This document shows, in pieces, positions 30,991 through 41,500 of a DNA stretch of 64,000 nt. The translations under genes were made by a program, and so were the position numbers. The stretch comes from Symbiodinium natans (lineage: Eukaryota > Sar > Dinophyceae > Suessiales > Symbiodiniaceae). The notes beneath the pieces are model-generated. The model searched no databases. It worked only from the letters and a program-made list of their open reading frames with translations, and had not been told where the DNA came from. Position 1 is the stretch's first letter. Each line of letters opens with the position of its first letter. The stretch is from assembly GCA_905221605.1 (NCBI GenBank), contig CAJNDS010000957.1:402501-466500 (forward strand), written 5' to 3'.

Positions 30991-31082
30991 GGATAGAACA
31001 CGGCAACGAGGAACATGCTCAATGCTCGATGCCCAATGGAGTCTGGAATGTTTACCCACAGGACAATCTTCGTCAACACCAT

Positions 31083-32110
31083 GCGTGCACGACACTCTAA
31101 ACCGTCGGGTTCGCCCATCCAGGCGAGCCCGAGCCCGCCCGTCCAGGCGAGACACACCCCCAAAACCTTGAACTTAACCCTAAACTATAGATATAGACCC
31201 GCGGGTTCGCCCATCCAGGCGAGCCCGAGCCCGCCCATCCAGGCGAGACACACCTTGAACTAAACCTTATTATAAACCCTATAGATATAGACCCTCGGGT
31301 TCGCCCATCCAGGCGAGCCCGAGCCCGCCCATCCAGGCGAAACAAACCCCCAAACCCTTGAACTAAGCCCCAAACCCTATAGATGTACACCCTCGGGTTC
31401 GCCCATCCAGGCGAGCCCGAGCCCGCCCATCCAGGCGAGACAGACCCCCAAAACCTTGAACTTAACCCTAAACCCTATACATATAGACCCTCGGGTTCGC
31501 CCATCCAGGCGAGCCCGAGCCCGTCCGTCCAGGCGAGACACACCCCCAAACCCTTGAACTTAACCCTAAACCCTATAGATATAGACCCTCGGGTTCGCCC
31601 ATCCAGGCGAGCCCTAGCCCGCCCGTCCAGGCGAGACACACCCCCAAAACCTTGAACTTAACCCTAAACCCTATAGATATAGACCCGCGGGTTCGCCCAT
31701 CCAGGCGAGCCCGAGCCCGCCCATCCAGGCGAGACACACCCCCAAACCCTTGAACTAAGCCCCAGACCCTCTAGATATAGACCCTCGGGTTCGCCCATCC
31801 AGGCGAGCCCGAGCCCGCCCATCCAGGCGAGACAAACCCCCAAACCCTTGAACTAAGCCCCAAACCCTATAGATAAAGACCAGCCCGCCCGTACAGGCGA
31901 GACAAAGCCCCAGACCCTTAAACTAAGCCCCAAACCCTATAAATATAGGCCCTCGGGTTCGCCCATCCAGGCGAGCCCGGGCCCGCCCGTCCAGGCGAGA
32001 CTAACCCCCAAACCCTTGCACTAAGCCCCAAACCCTATAGATATAGACCCTCGGGGTCGCCCGTGCAGCTAAACCCTGCACCCGAAGTCTTATATTAACC
32101 CTCGGGTCCG
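31083..32110. repeat. tandem satellite, unit about 97 bp
   Basis: About ten copies of a unit built from GGGTTCGCCCATCCAGGCGA, a second CCATCCAGGCGAGACA half, CCCTTGAACT and CCCTATAGATATAGACC. Unit starts are near 31107, 31202, 31297, 31395, 31492, 31591, 31688, 31787 and 31954. One copy near 31880 is truncated. Each unit holds a duplicated CATCCAGGCGAG half-unit and a CCCTAAAC-like scrap. Confidence 0.9.
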
Positions 32111-32830
32111 CCCGATTTCGATGTCCTTTAAGCTGTGTTTTTTCATGAATGGGCTTGGGGGGCTCTCGGGACTAGTTCTGAGGGGAGTCTGGAAACCACT
32201 TGCTCAACATGGTCCACCCGAAACGCCTTGTTCCAGGCAGGAGCCGTTGCAGTCCAGGAGGTCGGAAGACGGAACTGCCATCGCTGGCCTCATCCCCAAG
32301 GAGCATGATTGGCCGGACCTAACTGATACACACGGAAAGATTAAAGATTCCTTTGTAGGGTCCCTTCTCGTCCCTCCTCAAACCCCAAGGAGCCCACCGA
32401 AGCGCGACAAAGGAACCGCAATAGTCATGCAAAGCGGGACCCATCGCGAACGTGAAAGGTTAAGAATCTACAGATGTAGGTTTAGCTTGTTTAAGGATGT
32501 TTCGTTTTTCCAGCGGTTCTGCGGTTTGGAAGATTTCGTGGAAGGCCATGGGGTCCAAGGTGCTGCATGCAATCTAACCCCAAACCCTATACCCCAAACC
32601 CCAGACCCTGAACCCAAAACCCCCAAACCCTACACCCTAAACCCCTGAACCCCTAAATCCCTGAACCAGCACCCGGAACAGAAGCCCCGGAAGTGCACCA
32701 ACAGCCTCGAAGCAGACTTCAGGCTCAGAGGCAGCGGAATAAAGATGGAGCAGAAAAACAAAAAAATAACGATGCCGACTTCGCGCTTTCCTGTTTTGCG
32801 GGGCGGGGGCCGGCCCGTGCCGCTAGGCCT
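32111..32830. other. no assignable gene
   Basis: A plus-strand open frame at 32121-32648 has no recognised motif and runs into CCCTAAACC-like repeats at 32575-32660. Nothing else was seen. Confidence 0.4.
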
Positions 32831-33655
32831 AAAATATTTTTTCAGATGAGTTTTGGGTTTCCAAGATTTGGAGTGCTTCGAGATGTGCATTTTGTGTCAT
32901 TTTGGGATTTCGGGTGGTAGTTTTACAAATGAGTTTTGGGATTTCAAGGTTTGGAGTGCTTTGATATTTGCACTTTGCGTCAGTTTGGGATTTGGGGTTG
33001 TTTTTTTCCTGGGATTTTGCGTAGATTCGGGGAAGAAATTGTTTTCAGGTCTGTTTTCAAAATATTTTTACAAATGAGTTTTGGGATTTCAAGGTTTTGA
33101 GTGCTTCGAGATGTGCATCTTGTGTCATTCTGGGATTTCAGGTTGTTTTTGCATGGGATTTTGCGTACATTTTGGGAAGAAACTGTTTTCCGGTCTACTG
33201 TCAAAATATTTTTCCGATGATTTTTGGGTTTCCAAGGCTTGGAGTTCTTCGAGATGTGCATTTTGTGTCATTCTGGGATTTCGAGTTGTTTTTGCATGGG
33301 ATTTTGCGTACATTTTGGGAAGAAATTGTTTTCAGGTCTATTGTCAAAATATTTTTTCAGATGAGTTTTGGGTTTCCAAGGTTTGGAGTGCTTCGAAATG
33401 TGCATTTTGTGTCATTTTGGGATTTCGGGTTGTTTTTGCATGGGATTTTGCGTGCATTTTGGGAAGAAATTGCTTTCAGGTCTCTTCCCAAAATATTTTT
33501 TCAGATGAGTTTTGGGTTTCCAAGGTTTGCGTGCTTTGATATCTGCATGTTGCGTCATTCTGGGATTTTGGGTTGTTTTTTGCATGGGATGTTGCGTACA
33601 TTTTGGGCAGAGATCGTTGTTGGGTCTGTTTTCTGTAAAAAAGATCAGCTGAGTT
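32831..33655. repeat. tandem satellite, unit about 143 bp
   Basis: About six copies of a T-rich unit marked by GATGAGTTTTGGGTTTCCAA, GTGCTTCGAGATGTGCATTT and TGCATGGGATTTTGCGTACA. Unit starts are near 32845, 32931, 33076, 33218, 33361 and 33504; the first is short. The long frames on both strands are products of the repeat. Confidence 0.9.
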
Positions 33656-33659
33656 TTGG

Positions 33660-35480
33660 GCTAACCCTGCAAGACAGAGGCCCAGGCTTGCCGAAGGTCA
33701 AGGTCTGCAGGCCGCTGGGAAGTTCCACCCCTTCCAAGCTCTCATGACCGCGCACGCCGAAGGTCCAGGTCTGTGCGCTAGCTTGCTGGGAAGCTGCGCC
33801 CCTGTGCTCTGCAATCACAAAACTGACAGCAAAACATATTTACACAAGCAACTGAAAAACCACATCTACCCAGACCAAAAATCCATGGGGACGTCGTCCC
33901 AAACCCTGCAAGACAGAGGCCCAGGCTTGCAGAAGGTCAAGGTCTGCAGGCCGCTGGGAAGTTCCACCCCTTCCAAGCTCTCATGACGGCGCATGACGAG
34001 GGTCAAGGTCTGTGCGCTAGGTTGCTGGGAAGCTGCGCCCCTGTGCTCTGCAATCACAAAACTGAAAGCAAAACATATTTACACAAGCAACTGAAAAACC
34101 ACATATACCCAGGCCAGAAATCCATAGGGACGTCGTCCCGGGCACCCGTGGTGTCAGCCACCGGACTCAGACACCGTCTCGCCCCGATCGGGGACCGCGG
34201 CCCCCTGAGTCACGCACCTCCGTGGCAGTATCGGTGACCACCCCGGAGCGGTGTCAGGAACCCCAAAGCCCCCGCACAGCCCCAAGCATGCCTCTGTCTA
34301 TGCAGCTCCTGACGGGTTCCGCTAGCCCCCTCACAGCCCTCACAGCCCCTCCCAAGCTCGCCTCTTTTTCGTGTCCAATCCAGAAGCCCCCTCACAGCCC
34401 TCGCGCCAAGCTTTTTTTTTCGTGTCTGCGCAGCTCCTCACAGGCTCCGCTAGCCGTCATTCATTTTTACAGGACGCGACTGCGCCCCATTCTTGGTCCG
34501 TCCCGCCCCCCCCCCCCCACCCCCCACCCCAGAAGCCAAACATATTTGCACAAGCAACTGAAAAACCACATCTACCCAAACCAAAAATCCATGGGGACAT
34601 CGTCCCAAACCCTGCAAGACAGAGGCCCGGGCTTGCCGAAGCTCGAGGTCTGCAGGCCGCTGGGAAGTTCCACCCCTTCCAAGCTCTCATGACAGCGCAC
34701 GCCGAAGGTCAGGGTCAGTACGCTAGCATGCTGGGAAGCTGCGCCCCTGTGCTCTGCAGTCACAGTACTGTAAGCAAAACATACTTGCACAAGCAACTGA
34801 GAAAAAACCAAAAAAAAAAAAAAACGCATCTACCCCAGCCAAAAATCCATAGGGACGTCGTCCCAAGCCCTGCAAGTCTGCAGGCCGCTGGGAAGCTGCA
34901 CCCCTTGCAAGCTCCCATGAAAGCACGTGCAGAAGGTCAAGGTCTCTAGGTCGCTAAGTCGCTTGCTCTGCAATCAGAAAACTGAATGCCAAAAATATCC
35001 ACACCAGCAAGTCAAACAGCAATTGAACCCGAAAGCCCCCAAAATCCACGCAGAGGCCCAGGCTTGCCAGAGGTCAAGGTCTGTAGGGCGCTGGGAAGCT
35101 CCACCCCTTCCAAGCTCGCATGAAGCACATGCCGAAGATCGAGGTCTCTAGCTAGGTCTCTAGGTCTCTAGATCGATAGGCCTCGGTCGCTAGGTCGCTA
35201 GGTCGCTAGGAAGCTAGGAAGCTGTCGACTGCGTCCCTGTGCTCTGCAATCACATAACGGAACTCACGAAATATCGACACCAGCAAATCCCGCAAACTGC
35301 AAGACAGAGGCCCAGGCTCGCGAAAGGTCAAAGTCTGCAAGCCGCTGCGAAGCACCCTTCCAAGCTCTCGTGAAAGCACATGCTGAAGGTCAAGCTCTCC
35401 AAATCGCTAGGTCGCTAGGAAGCTGCGCCCCTGTGCTCTGCAGTCACCAGCAACTCAGACAAGACTGCAACGCCGCAACC
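33660..35480. repeat. tandem satellite, unit about 240 bp, with an inserted block
   Basis: Units begin CCCTGCAAGACAGAGGCCCA near 33666 and 33905 (239 bp apart), then 34612, with shorter and more diverged copies near 34867, 35050 and 35302. An unrelated GC-rich block at about 34141-34530, containing its own direct repeat and a C-rich run, interrupts the third unit. Confidence 0.85.
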
Positions 35481-36130
35481 CCTCAAAATCCCTCGGCACG
35501 TCGTCCCACAGACTGCAACATTCAGAGACGCAGGGTCCTCGAGAAAGGAAGGGCGTCCCGTAGAGGACGCCACTAACGCCGACGCTGGCCTCAAGGTGCT
35601 TATTCGCGTTTTTCTCCACTCTTCCTGTGCCCTAAACCCTTTGGGGCCCCGAAGACAAAAGCTGAAGCAAAAAAAAACGATTGTTTTTCTGGTTTGGGGA
35701 TCGGGCGGCTGTTTTGATGCTTGTTTTGCAGGTGTTTCGCCACTGGTTCGCGCTAGCAAGTCTGATGCAGCGTGCAACCCGACACGACCGCTCTCTGCAC
35801 TTGTGGCATCTACCCCGGTATCGCAGGAACAGCAAGGCCCTACCCTCGAAGCATTGAAGACCATTCATAAGACCCTCAACCCTAAACCCCAAACCCTCAG
35901 CCCTCAACCCCAAACCCCAACACCCTGGACCCACCCCTAAACTCCCAACAACCTGAGCCTTCCCCCCTAGCTGTGGCCCCCGGCAGCCTCGGCAGGCGCG
36001 CGCCTCGTCGTCTGTAGATGCCATGGCTGAGACGCTTCCATGCTGCCCAGAATCCTCGACCCTAGGCAAGTTAAAACCGTGGGCCCCCGGCAACCAGGAA
36101 TAGGGCCGAACCCCTTTGAACCCCTGTGTT
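35481..36130. other. no assignable gene
   Basis: Mixed unique sequence with CCCTAAACCC-like scraps at 35630 and 35875-35940. No convincing frame. Confidence 0.4.
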
Positions 36131-36131
36131 G

Positions 36132-36226
36132 CGAATGAACCGCACCCTGGTCTGTGGCTGAGCCGCGTCCTTTTCTGTGCCTGATCCGCACCCTTTTCTG
36201 TGACTGATCCGCGTCCCCCGTCGTGA
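36132..36226. repeat. 23-bp tandem repeat, about four copies
   Basis: Units close to CTGATCCGCACCCTTTTCTG followed by TGN. Period and core (ATCCGCGTC) resemble the subterminal motif of the 20.4-kb insertion. Confidence 0.75.
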
Positions 36227-36700
36227 CGAGGCGCGACCCCGGGTTTGGCGTACGAGCCGTGCACCGCGCACAGCGAGACGCATAACGCTCCCGAAGATGA
36301 CGAGGCTTCCCATCGGGCACGCTGGGCTTTTTAGGGCTTAAGGCCGCAAAACTTAGCCTGTTCAAGGTTGGCTTTTTGATCATGGTCTAAAAGGTTTAAG
36401 TTTGGAGAAAACAAAAAGGTAGGCAACACCTCCACCGGACAAGGGGTGCACCCAGAACTTAATTTGTCTAAGCCCCTGCCCCTTGGCACCTGGGCTTTGT
36501 TTCAAGACTTGCGGGAAGTTTTCGGGTTTTTCGGGCTTCTGGTGCTCTTAGGTTGTATGCGTTTTGGTGCTTTAGGGTTCTTGGGATGATGAGGCCTTTC
36601 TTCTGGGGTTCTAAGGGTCTTGAGCCTTTGGTGTCTTTGGGGTTTTCAGCCTTTAGGGTTTAGGGTTGTGTAGTGTGTGACCTGTACGTATTATTAGCTT
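36227..36700. other. no assignable gene
   Basis: Unique sequence with no supported frame, ending in a short TTTAGGG scrap before the right arm. Confidence 0.4.
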
Positions 36701-36704
36701 GCCC

Positions 36705-36904
36705 GAGAAGAAAAAGACGCGGATACTGCGAGAAAAAAAAGACACAGATAACGCACGAAAAAAAGACACAGATCCCGCGAAACGTCACAAGAAAGCAGGC
36801 TGTTCCTCGAGACGTCACCACGAAACAGCCAAAAAAAGACACAGGTAACGCAAAAAAAAAGACACAGATAACGCAAAAAAAAAGACACAGATCACCCCCT
36901 TACC
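36705..36904. repeat. right terminal/subterminal repeat arm (inverted)
   Basis: Copies of A-run plus GACACAGATAAC begin at 36716, 36741, 36765, 36838, 36861 and 36884, spaced 23-24 bp where adjacent. They are the inverse of the left-arm motif. The element ends at 36904. Confidence 0.88.
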
Positions 36905-36912
36905 CAATCACC
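36905..36912. repeat. 8-bp target-site duplication, right copy
   Basis: CAATCACC, identical to 16492-16499. Confidence 0.9.
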
Positions 36913-37990
36913 CCATACCACCACGGCACCAGAGTGACTTTTTTCGTTTTCTCCAGCTGCGAAGCTAGCATCAGCGTAGGACTCTACCACCTTGATGCCC
37001 CTTCCAAACCGCAGCAGTTCGGTCTGTTCTTTTATACCTGTCGCGATTTTTCCAAACGTCAAACCTAACGTTGGAGTTGCAGCAAGATACCGAAAGACCT
37101 CTTCGGCCTTTTTCACCACAAACCGTGGCCTTCGAGATGTCCACAAAGACAGTTGGCTCGCACAAAACGCCAAGTCAGGTCGGGTTTTGATTGCCACCCA
37201 GAGGAACTCCCCTACGGCACCTTGAGCCGCTCTTAGAGAAGGGATATCCACTTCCTCCTCTTCACCTGGGGTTTCTTTCCACCATAGGCAGATTGCTGCC
37301 TTTTCCAGTCTCATCCATCTGGTACCCGCGTCGATTCAGCAAATCTCTCACCAAGTCCTCTTGGTTGAGAAAAAAGCTGCCGCTTCTATACCAAATCTGG
37401 ACACCCAAAAACTTCAGGAATCCATCTCCACAACCTGGACCACAGAACTCAGGTTCCGAAGTTTTCCACTCCTTCCTGATCTGTTCCAAGGCTTCCCGGA
37501 GCACTGTCATATTCCCGGCCATCAAAAAATCATCCACGTAAAGACCCATTGTCCCTACCAACTCACTTGCATCTTCCAGCTTCTCTTGTGCCATGATAAG
37601 AAACAGACTTGGATCTGCATTGGACCTCTGAAAACTCATTTTTCGTCCATCTCTTGACACCCAAGACATGCCTTGAAGACGCTGATCTCGCCACTCCACC
37701 CATGCTGCAGGACTTTCGGCCAAACCGTACAAGGCCTTCCTCACAATCCACCGTTCCTCCTTTGCGCAACTTAACCGCTGCCCGTGGGGGCTGCACCACC
37801 ACCAGACGCCCTTCTCTCTGCGCCCTATTCATCGGCGCCGTCAGAAAAGCTTTGGAAATGTCCAACCCAGCGATGATCCACTCCATATATGCCGCGTAAC
37901 TGTAGTTAAATCTAAACCAGGAGCGTACAGCGAGTGACGACTGAGGGACCTAGGCCCTTCGTACTCCGTGGCCGCTGTTGACGAAATAAA
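36905..37990 (-). pseudogene. copia reverse transcriptase and N-terminal half of RNase H
   Basis: Reads on the minus strand through ARICACGNF, GLDISKAFLTAP (RT motif A Asp), ALYGLAESPAAW and YVDDFLMAG (catalytic YVDD, 37529-37540), then VGEFLWVAIKTRPDL, and the RNase H start SYADASFAAGE to VVVWGD at the insertion point. These are the standard Ty1/copia motifs in order. Frames change near 37880, 37740 and 37300. The function would be synthesis of element cDNA. Confidence 0.9.
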
Positions 37991-38650
37991 ATTACCACAC
38001 GCGCAGATACGAGCGCGTCGCCTTCCAGTCCCTTGCTTCCGGGTAAACACCACCAGACTGGGCACGTACTCAATCACCGGTGCATTGGGTTCTTCCGCCA
38101 GTTTGCCCAGCTTTTCTTGAGTCGTTGGTTCCACCACCTCCACCTCATCAGACAACGGTTCCCTCCACTTTTCAAGCTCTTGCATCGCCTCTTGAGTTGG
38201 AATCGTTTTTGTCTGCAGAAACTCGACCTCCTCTGCCGCTTCAAGCGCCCTGTTTTCCTGCGCAATCTGCTGAACTTGAGCTGCTCTGACCAAAAACCTC
38301 GTCAGCTGTTCCTCAACCCTTTTTGCATTAACCAGCCAGTTTCTAGTCTCTGATCCTTTCTCTTCATTCGACTCATTGGCCGATTCATGGAGTTCCTCCA
38401 AAACACAGCTTTCCTGTTCAGCAATTAGGCGTCGAATACTCAAATGCTCCCCCAGAGCCCATTGTTGCGCCTCAAAGAAAGCATAGTCGGCCTCCTCAAT
38501 GTCGTCGAGTGAGGTCTCTTTCAGCGTCACCTTTAGCCACTTCCCTTTTTCACCTTCTTCAGCTTCATGGAGAGGAAACTTACATTGGAGAAGGAAGCAC
38601 CTATCCTTGTAGCTCAATCGCTCCATTAAAACAGGTGTGTACCCGGTCAA
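37991..38650 (-). pseudogene. linker of the copia polyprotein, helical
   Basis: A Glu/Gln/Arg-rich region between the dioxygenase-like domain and RT (for example ESCVLEELHESANESNEE and EVVEPTTQEKLGKLAEE). Coiled-coil-like and without enzymatic motifs. Confidence 0.6.
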
Positions 38651-39163
38651 GGATACTTCCCAAGGCATAGGCCCATGCAATTTTCTCGGAAAGAACGACG
38701 TGAAGTTCCAGTGAACATCCACCTATTTTCCAAGCAAGACTTTCTTCCCATAGGATAGTTCCACCACTTCAGCCCCTTCCTCTAAAACCTTCTCATCCTC
38801 AACCCACAGCTGACCATTCTTATAGTCACCAAAGCCGCATACGTAGTTGCAGCAATGCTTCGCATTGTGACTGTCTCTATGCAATGACACCGGAGCATTG
38901 CATGAGATCTGAAGAGCTGAAGACTTGGCTTCGGGATTGTGGTGCTTCACGAATGATGCCAGATACCGACACAGCCATGGCCTTCTATAAGTCTCTTTTG
39001 TAATACCACACACTCCTCCATGAGTATAGTGGCCCAACACCAAGGCTCGCGTACTTGTGCACCAATTGTTGATACCACCTCTTCGATTTACCCTCTTTGG
39101 GTATACAATCCCTTCCAAAAGCTCTTCACAGTCCACGTAGTCATACATAGACCTTTCATACAT
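38640..39163 (-). pseudogene. 2OG-Fe(II) dioxygenase-like domain in the copia polyprotein
   Basis: The minus-strand reading gives LVLGHYTHGGVCGITKETYR, then LHRDSHNAKHCCNYV (HxD iron motif plus Asn), GDYKNGQLWVEDE, and after an in-frame TAG near 38725 the block FFPRKLHGPMPWE (distal His). HxD...G-x-L...H followed by PWE is the layout of 2-oxoglutarate/iron oxygenases, including nucleic-acid oxygenases of the TET/JBP type. The 2OG-binding Arg expected soon after PWE is not obvious. The assignment rests on motif layout and substrate is unknown. Confidence 0.55.
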
Positions 39164-39500
39164 CGATTTGGCTTTTGTTCTTCTTTTTCCAACCGTGTTT
39201 CTTCCTCGGCAGTCACCACTTTGCAGACCATATAAGAATCCTCATGAGGAGAACAACAGGTTGGCCAATATTCATCACCAGGAACATTGTCCTCAATATC
39301 CGCATTATCTTCCAGCTCCCCCAAACCCTGCATGTCATCTTCGAAAATTTCTAAGGGCGGACTCTCCCCCCTTGCGAAGCGAGCGCAAGGAGCCCACATG
39401 AGCACGCAGTGAAGAGGCTGGACTTTTTGACACCAACCGACGACAAACTGGAGGATCAGGAGGTGGAGGCAAGGGCGGATCCCCTTCATCTGCAAATCTA
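39164..39500 (-). pseudogene. acidic linker of the copia polyprotein
   Basis: Asp/Glu-rich sequence (EIFEDDMQGLGELEDNADIE) between integrase and the dioxygenase-like region. Frameshifted near 39350 and 39150. Confidence 0.5.
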
Positions 39501-40620
39501 ACCGCAGGTTTTTTCCCTTTGACCCGTTTCCCGGGTGGTGAGGGTTCCTGCTCTTCTGCCACCCCTTCCAATTCCAACACCGGTGGTTCCTTAATATTTG
39601 AAAAGATTGTAGTGCAGGGAAATAACACCAGTTCATCCGGATCCTTTGCAGTCCCTTGAGCTTCTACCCAATAACCACCAGGCAGGTCATCACGTGGACC
39701 CAAAAGAAGCGCAGGCTGCGCACGATCGACCCATTGCCGACCCTTCTTTGTTCCATCCGGACCCAGCAATTCCCAGGGAAGCAACGCTTTGGGATTCAAC
39801 CCCAATTCCCTTTCTGCTTTTTTCCACCGTAACATTGACCAGTGGCGAGCAGCCAGTGCCCAGTACGCCGGCCCCAGTCGCGCCTCCTTTAGGAGCGACC
39901 GTACACCACGTTTGAATAAACCAACACATGCTTCAGCACGCCCATTCGTCTGAGGATCACCAGTGGTCCTATATATCAGACGAGGACCGGAATCGTGCAT
40001 TGACGAACTCCCCCGCTCGATCTGAGTGGATTCTTAACACCGGATACCCTTGTCTTTGCAGGCGCACCATCATTCTTTGAACAGCCGATAAAACAGTTGT
40101 CTGTTGCTTGTCCACAATCGGCTCCACCATAACGAAGTTGATCATGCGGACAGGCTGGGTCAAGTGGTCCTTCAGTTCCTTCCAGGATTTTGCAGAAGCT
40201 TGACTTTTTAGCACCTCTGCTTCAGGAACTGGTGCAGGTTCCACCGGTTCGGAGTCCTCCTCTTCGAAGTCTGCGGCTGCATCACCGAGCCATTCTCCGA
40301 CACCAGCACCTCCATCTTCCACCTGATCTTCCACCTCGCCCGTATCTTCTTCCTTTTCTGGAGGGCGACCCACATTGGGATCCAACATTGGAAATTGATA
40401 AACACCAATAACAGCGTGTCGTGGCTTCTGCTGGTGAGCATCTTTGGAACACTTGTATGGACCTGCCAAATCCAGGGACAAAGTGTACGCATCCCCATGC
40501 TTGCGTCGCAAATGGCGACGCTCTTTTCCAGCAGCAGACACACAAATTTGACAATCCCTTCTAGAAGGAATGTGCCCCCTTAGGCAATGATCACGGAAGG
40601 CTCGCTCATCAGCCGTTAAC
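39500..40620 (-). pseudogene. copia integrase
   Basis: An HHCC-like zinc motif (RDHCLRGHIPSRRDCQIC, about 40535-40600) is followed by the catalytic core: Asp in LSLDLAGPYK, Asp in RIHSDRAGEFVN, and Glu in PQTNGRAEACVGLF (D,D,E). An acidic insert separates the first two Asp blocks. A C-terminal part with PALLLGPRDDLPGGYWV resembles the copia integrase tail. Frame shift near 39990. Confidence 0.88.
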
Positions 40621-41500
40621 CTCCTCTTGTTCCTCCTTCTTTGACAGCATAGTTTCCCGTTCAGCGTCGCTCTCTTGCAACCATTGTGTCAACCTGCGAC
40701 GTATTCTGTTCACCAACCCAAATGCCCATCGCGCCCACACAGAGGACTGGCCAATACGTTCTTCCAGGGTAGAAGCGAATGTTGCTGACCACGGAACAAC
40801 CACACGAACTTGTTCCAACGATTCCCATAGTTCTGCATCAGACACCAGGAAAGTCGTAGGCTTCACCAGAGCATGTCCCAATGCTCCTTGATCAAAATGC
40901 GCAGCGTACATTCCATAACGCTCGCGAAAACCTTTTACCTCTGGCCAACTCCAGAAGGTGGGACTTGAGACCCCTTTCTGAGAACCATCCACGAGATCCT
41001 CAGCACTCAAGACCGTTTTGTAATTCTGAGAAAAATCTTTCCCTATGAGCTCAGGATCCCCAGGACTTTCCATGCCAAAGAAGACAGAGCTCTCATTGAT
41101 GACACCAGCGGTTCCACACCTTGAATGCACCGCCACGTCATATAGGAAAAGCATCTTCAGAAGTAATATACCATCTTTTTGAGCCAATTCTTGATGTGGC
41201 CCAGGAAGACTCTTTAAACCAAACCGTTCAGGCCCACAGCGCCGGCGTAATACAGGTGGACCACCGTCTTCACCTCTCAGCCTTGACACTGTCCTGCATG
41301 GTGGTCCTCCAACCACAGCCACCACCTTTCCTTCAGCTGCCAGATGCAAAAGATACTTCCAGACGCTCGGAGGTCACCACCTTTTTTCAAATCCAACTCC
41401 AGTACCTCTACATCCCGACTGGGAAAATGCCATTTTTGTTTTCCCGAGAACAGGTGAACAGCCACCCTTTTTGCTCGTGCCACCCGTCGCCTTTTATGAC
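40609..41500 (-). pseudogene. C5-DNA-methyltransferase-like domain in the copia polyprotein
   Basis: Read on the minus strand: RVAVHLFSGKQKW (motif I-like), VLELDLKKGGDL (acidic residue and Gly-Asp, motif II/III-like), then KVVAVVGGPPCRTVSRLR at 41283-41330, which fits motif IV of C5 methyltransferases (Gly-Gly-Pro-Pro-Cys, catalytic Cys). Downstream FGMESPGDP sits where motif VI (Glu-Asn) is expected, and DQGALGHALVKPTTF resembles the motif VIII region. The domain lies between protease and integrase. A frameshift near 41350 breaks this copy. Retrotransposon-encoded methyltransferases are known in dinoflagellates; activity here is not shown. Confidence 0.6.

Larger units (their letters stand above)
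16500..36904. mobile_element. 20.4-kb TIR-bounded insertion, superfamily unassigned, no transposase found
   Basis: It is flanked by a perfect 8-bp duplication CAATCACC. The left end reads GGTGAAGAAGTTATCCGCGT and the inverted right end reads GGTAAGGGGGTGATCTGTGT. These are imperfect terminal inverted repeats that continue into arrays of a TATCTGYGTC-(T)n motif. The interior holds telomere-like repeats, the plus-strand LTR element, a possible coding exon (30387-30929) and several satellites. An 8-bp duplication occurs in hAT, P and Merlin-like DNA transposons, and GG termini occur in Merlin, but no catalytic domain was seen, so the class is open. It is younger than the copia element it splits. 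Confidence 0.82.

Noticed and set aside
31083-32110. CRISPR-like array of regular repeats
   Set aside because: The whole ~97-bp unit repeats, with no unique spacers; the context is eukaryotic.
33081-33747. 216-codon and 152-codon plus-strand frames
   Set aside because: They are translations of the 143-bp satellite and repeat with it.
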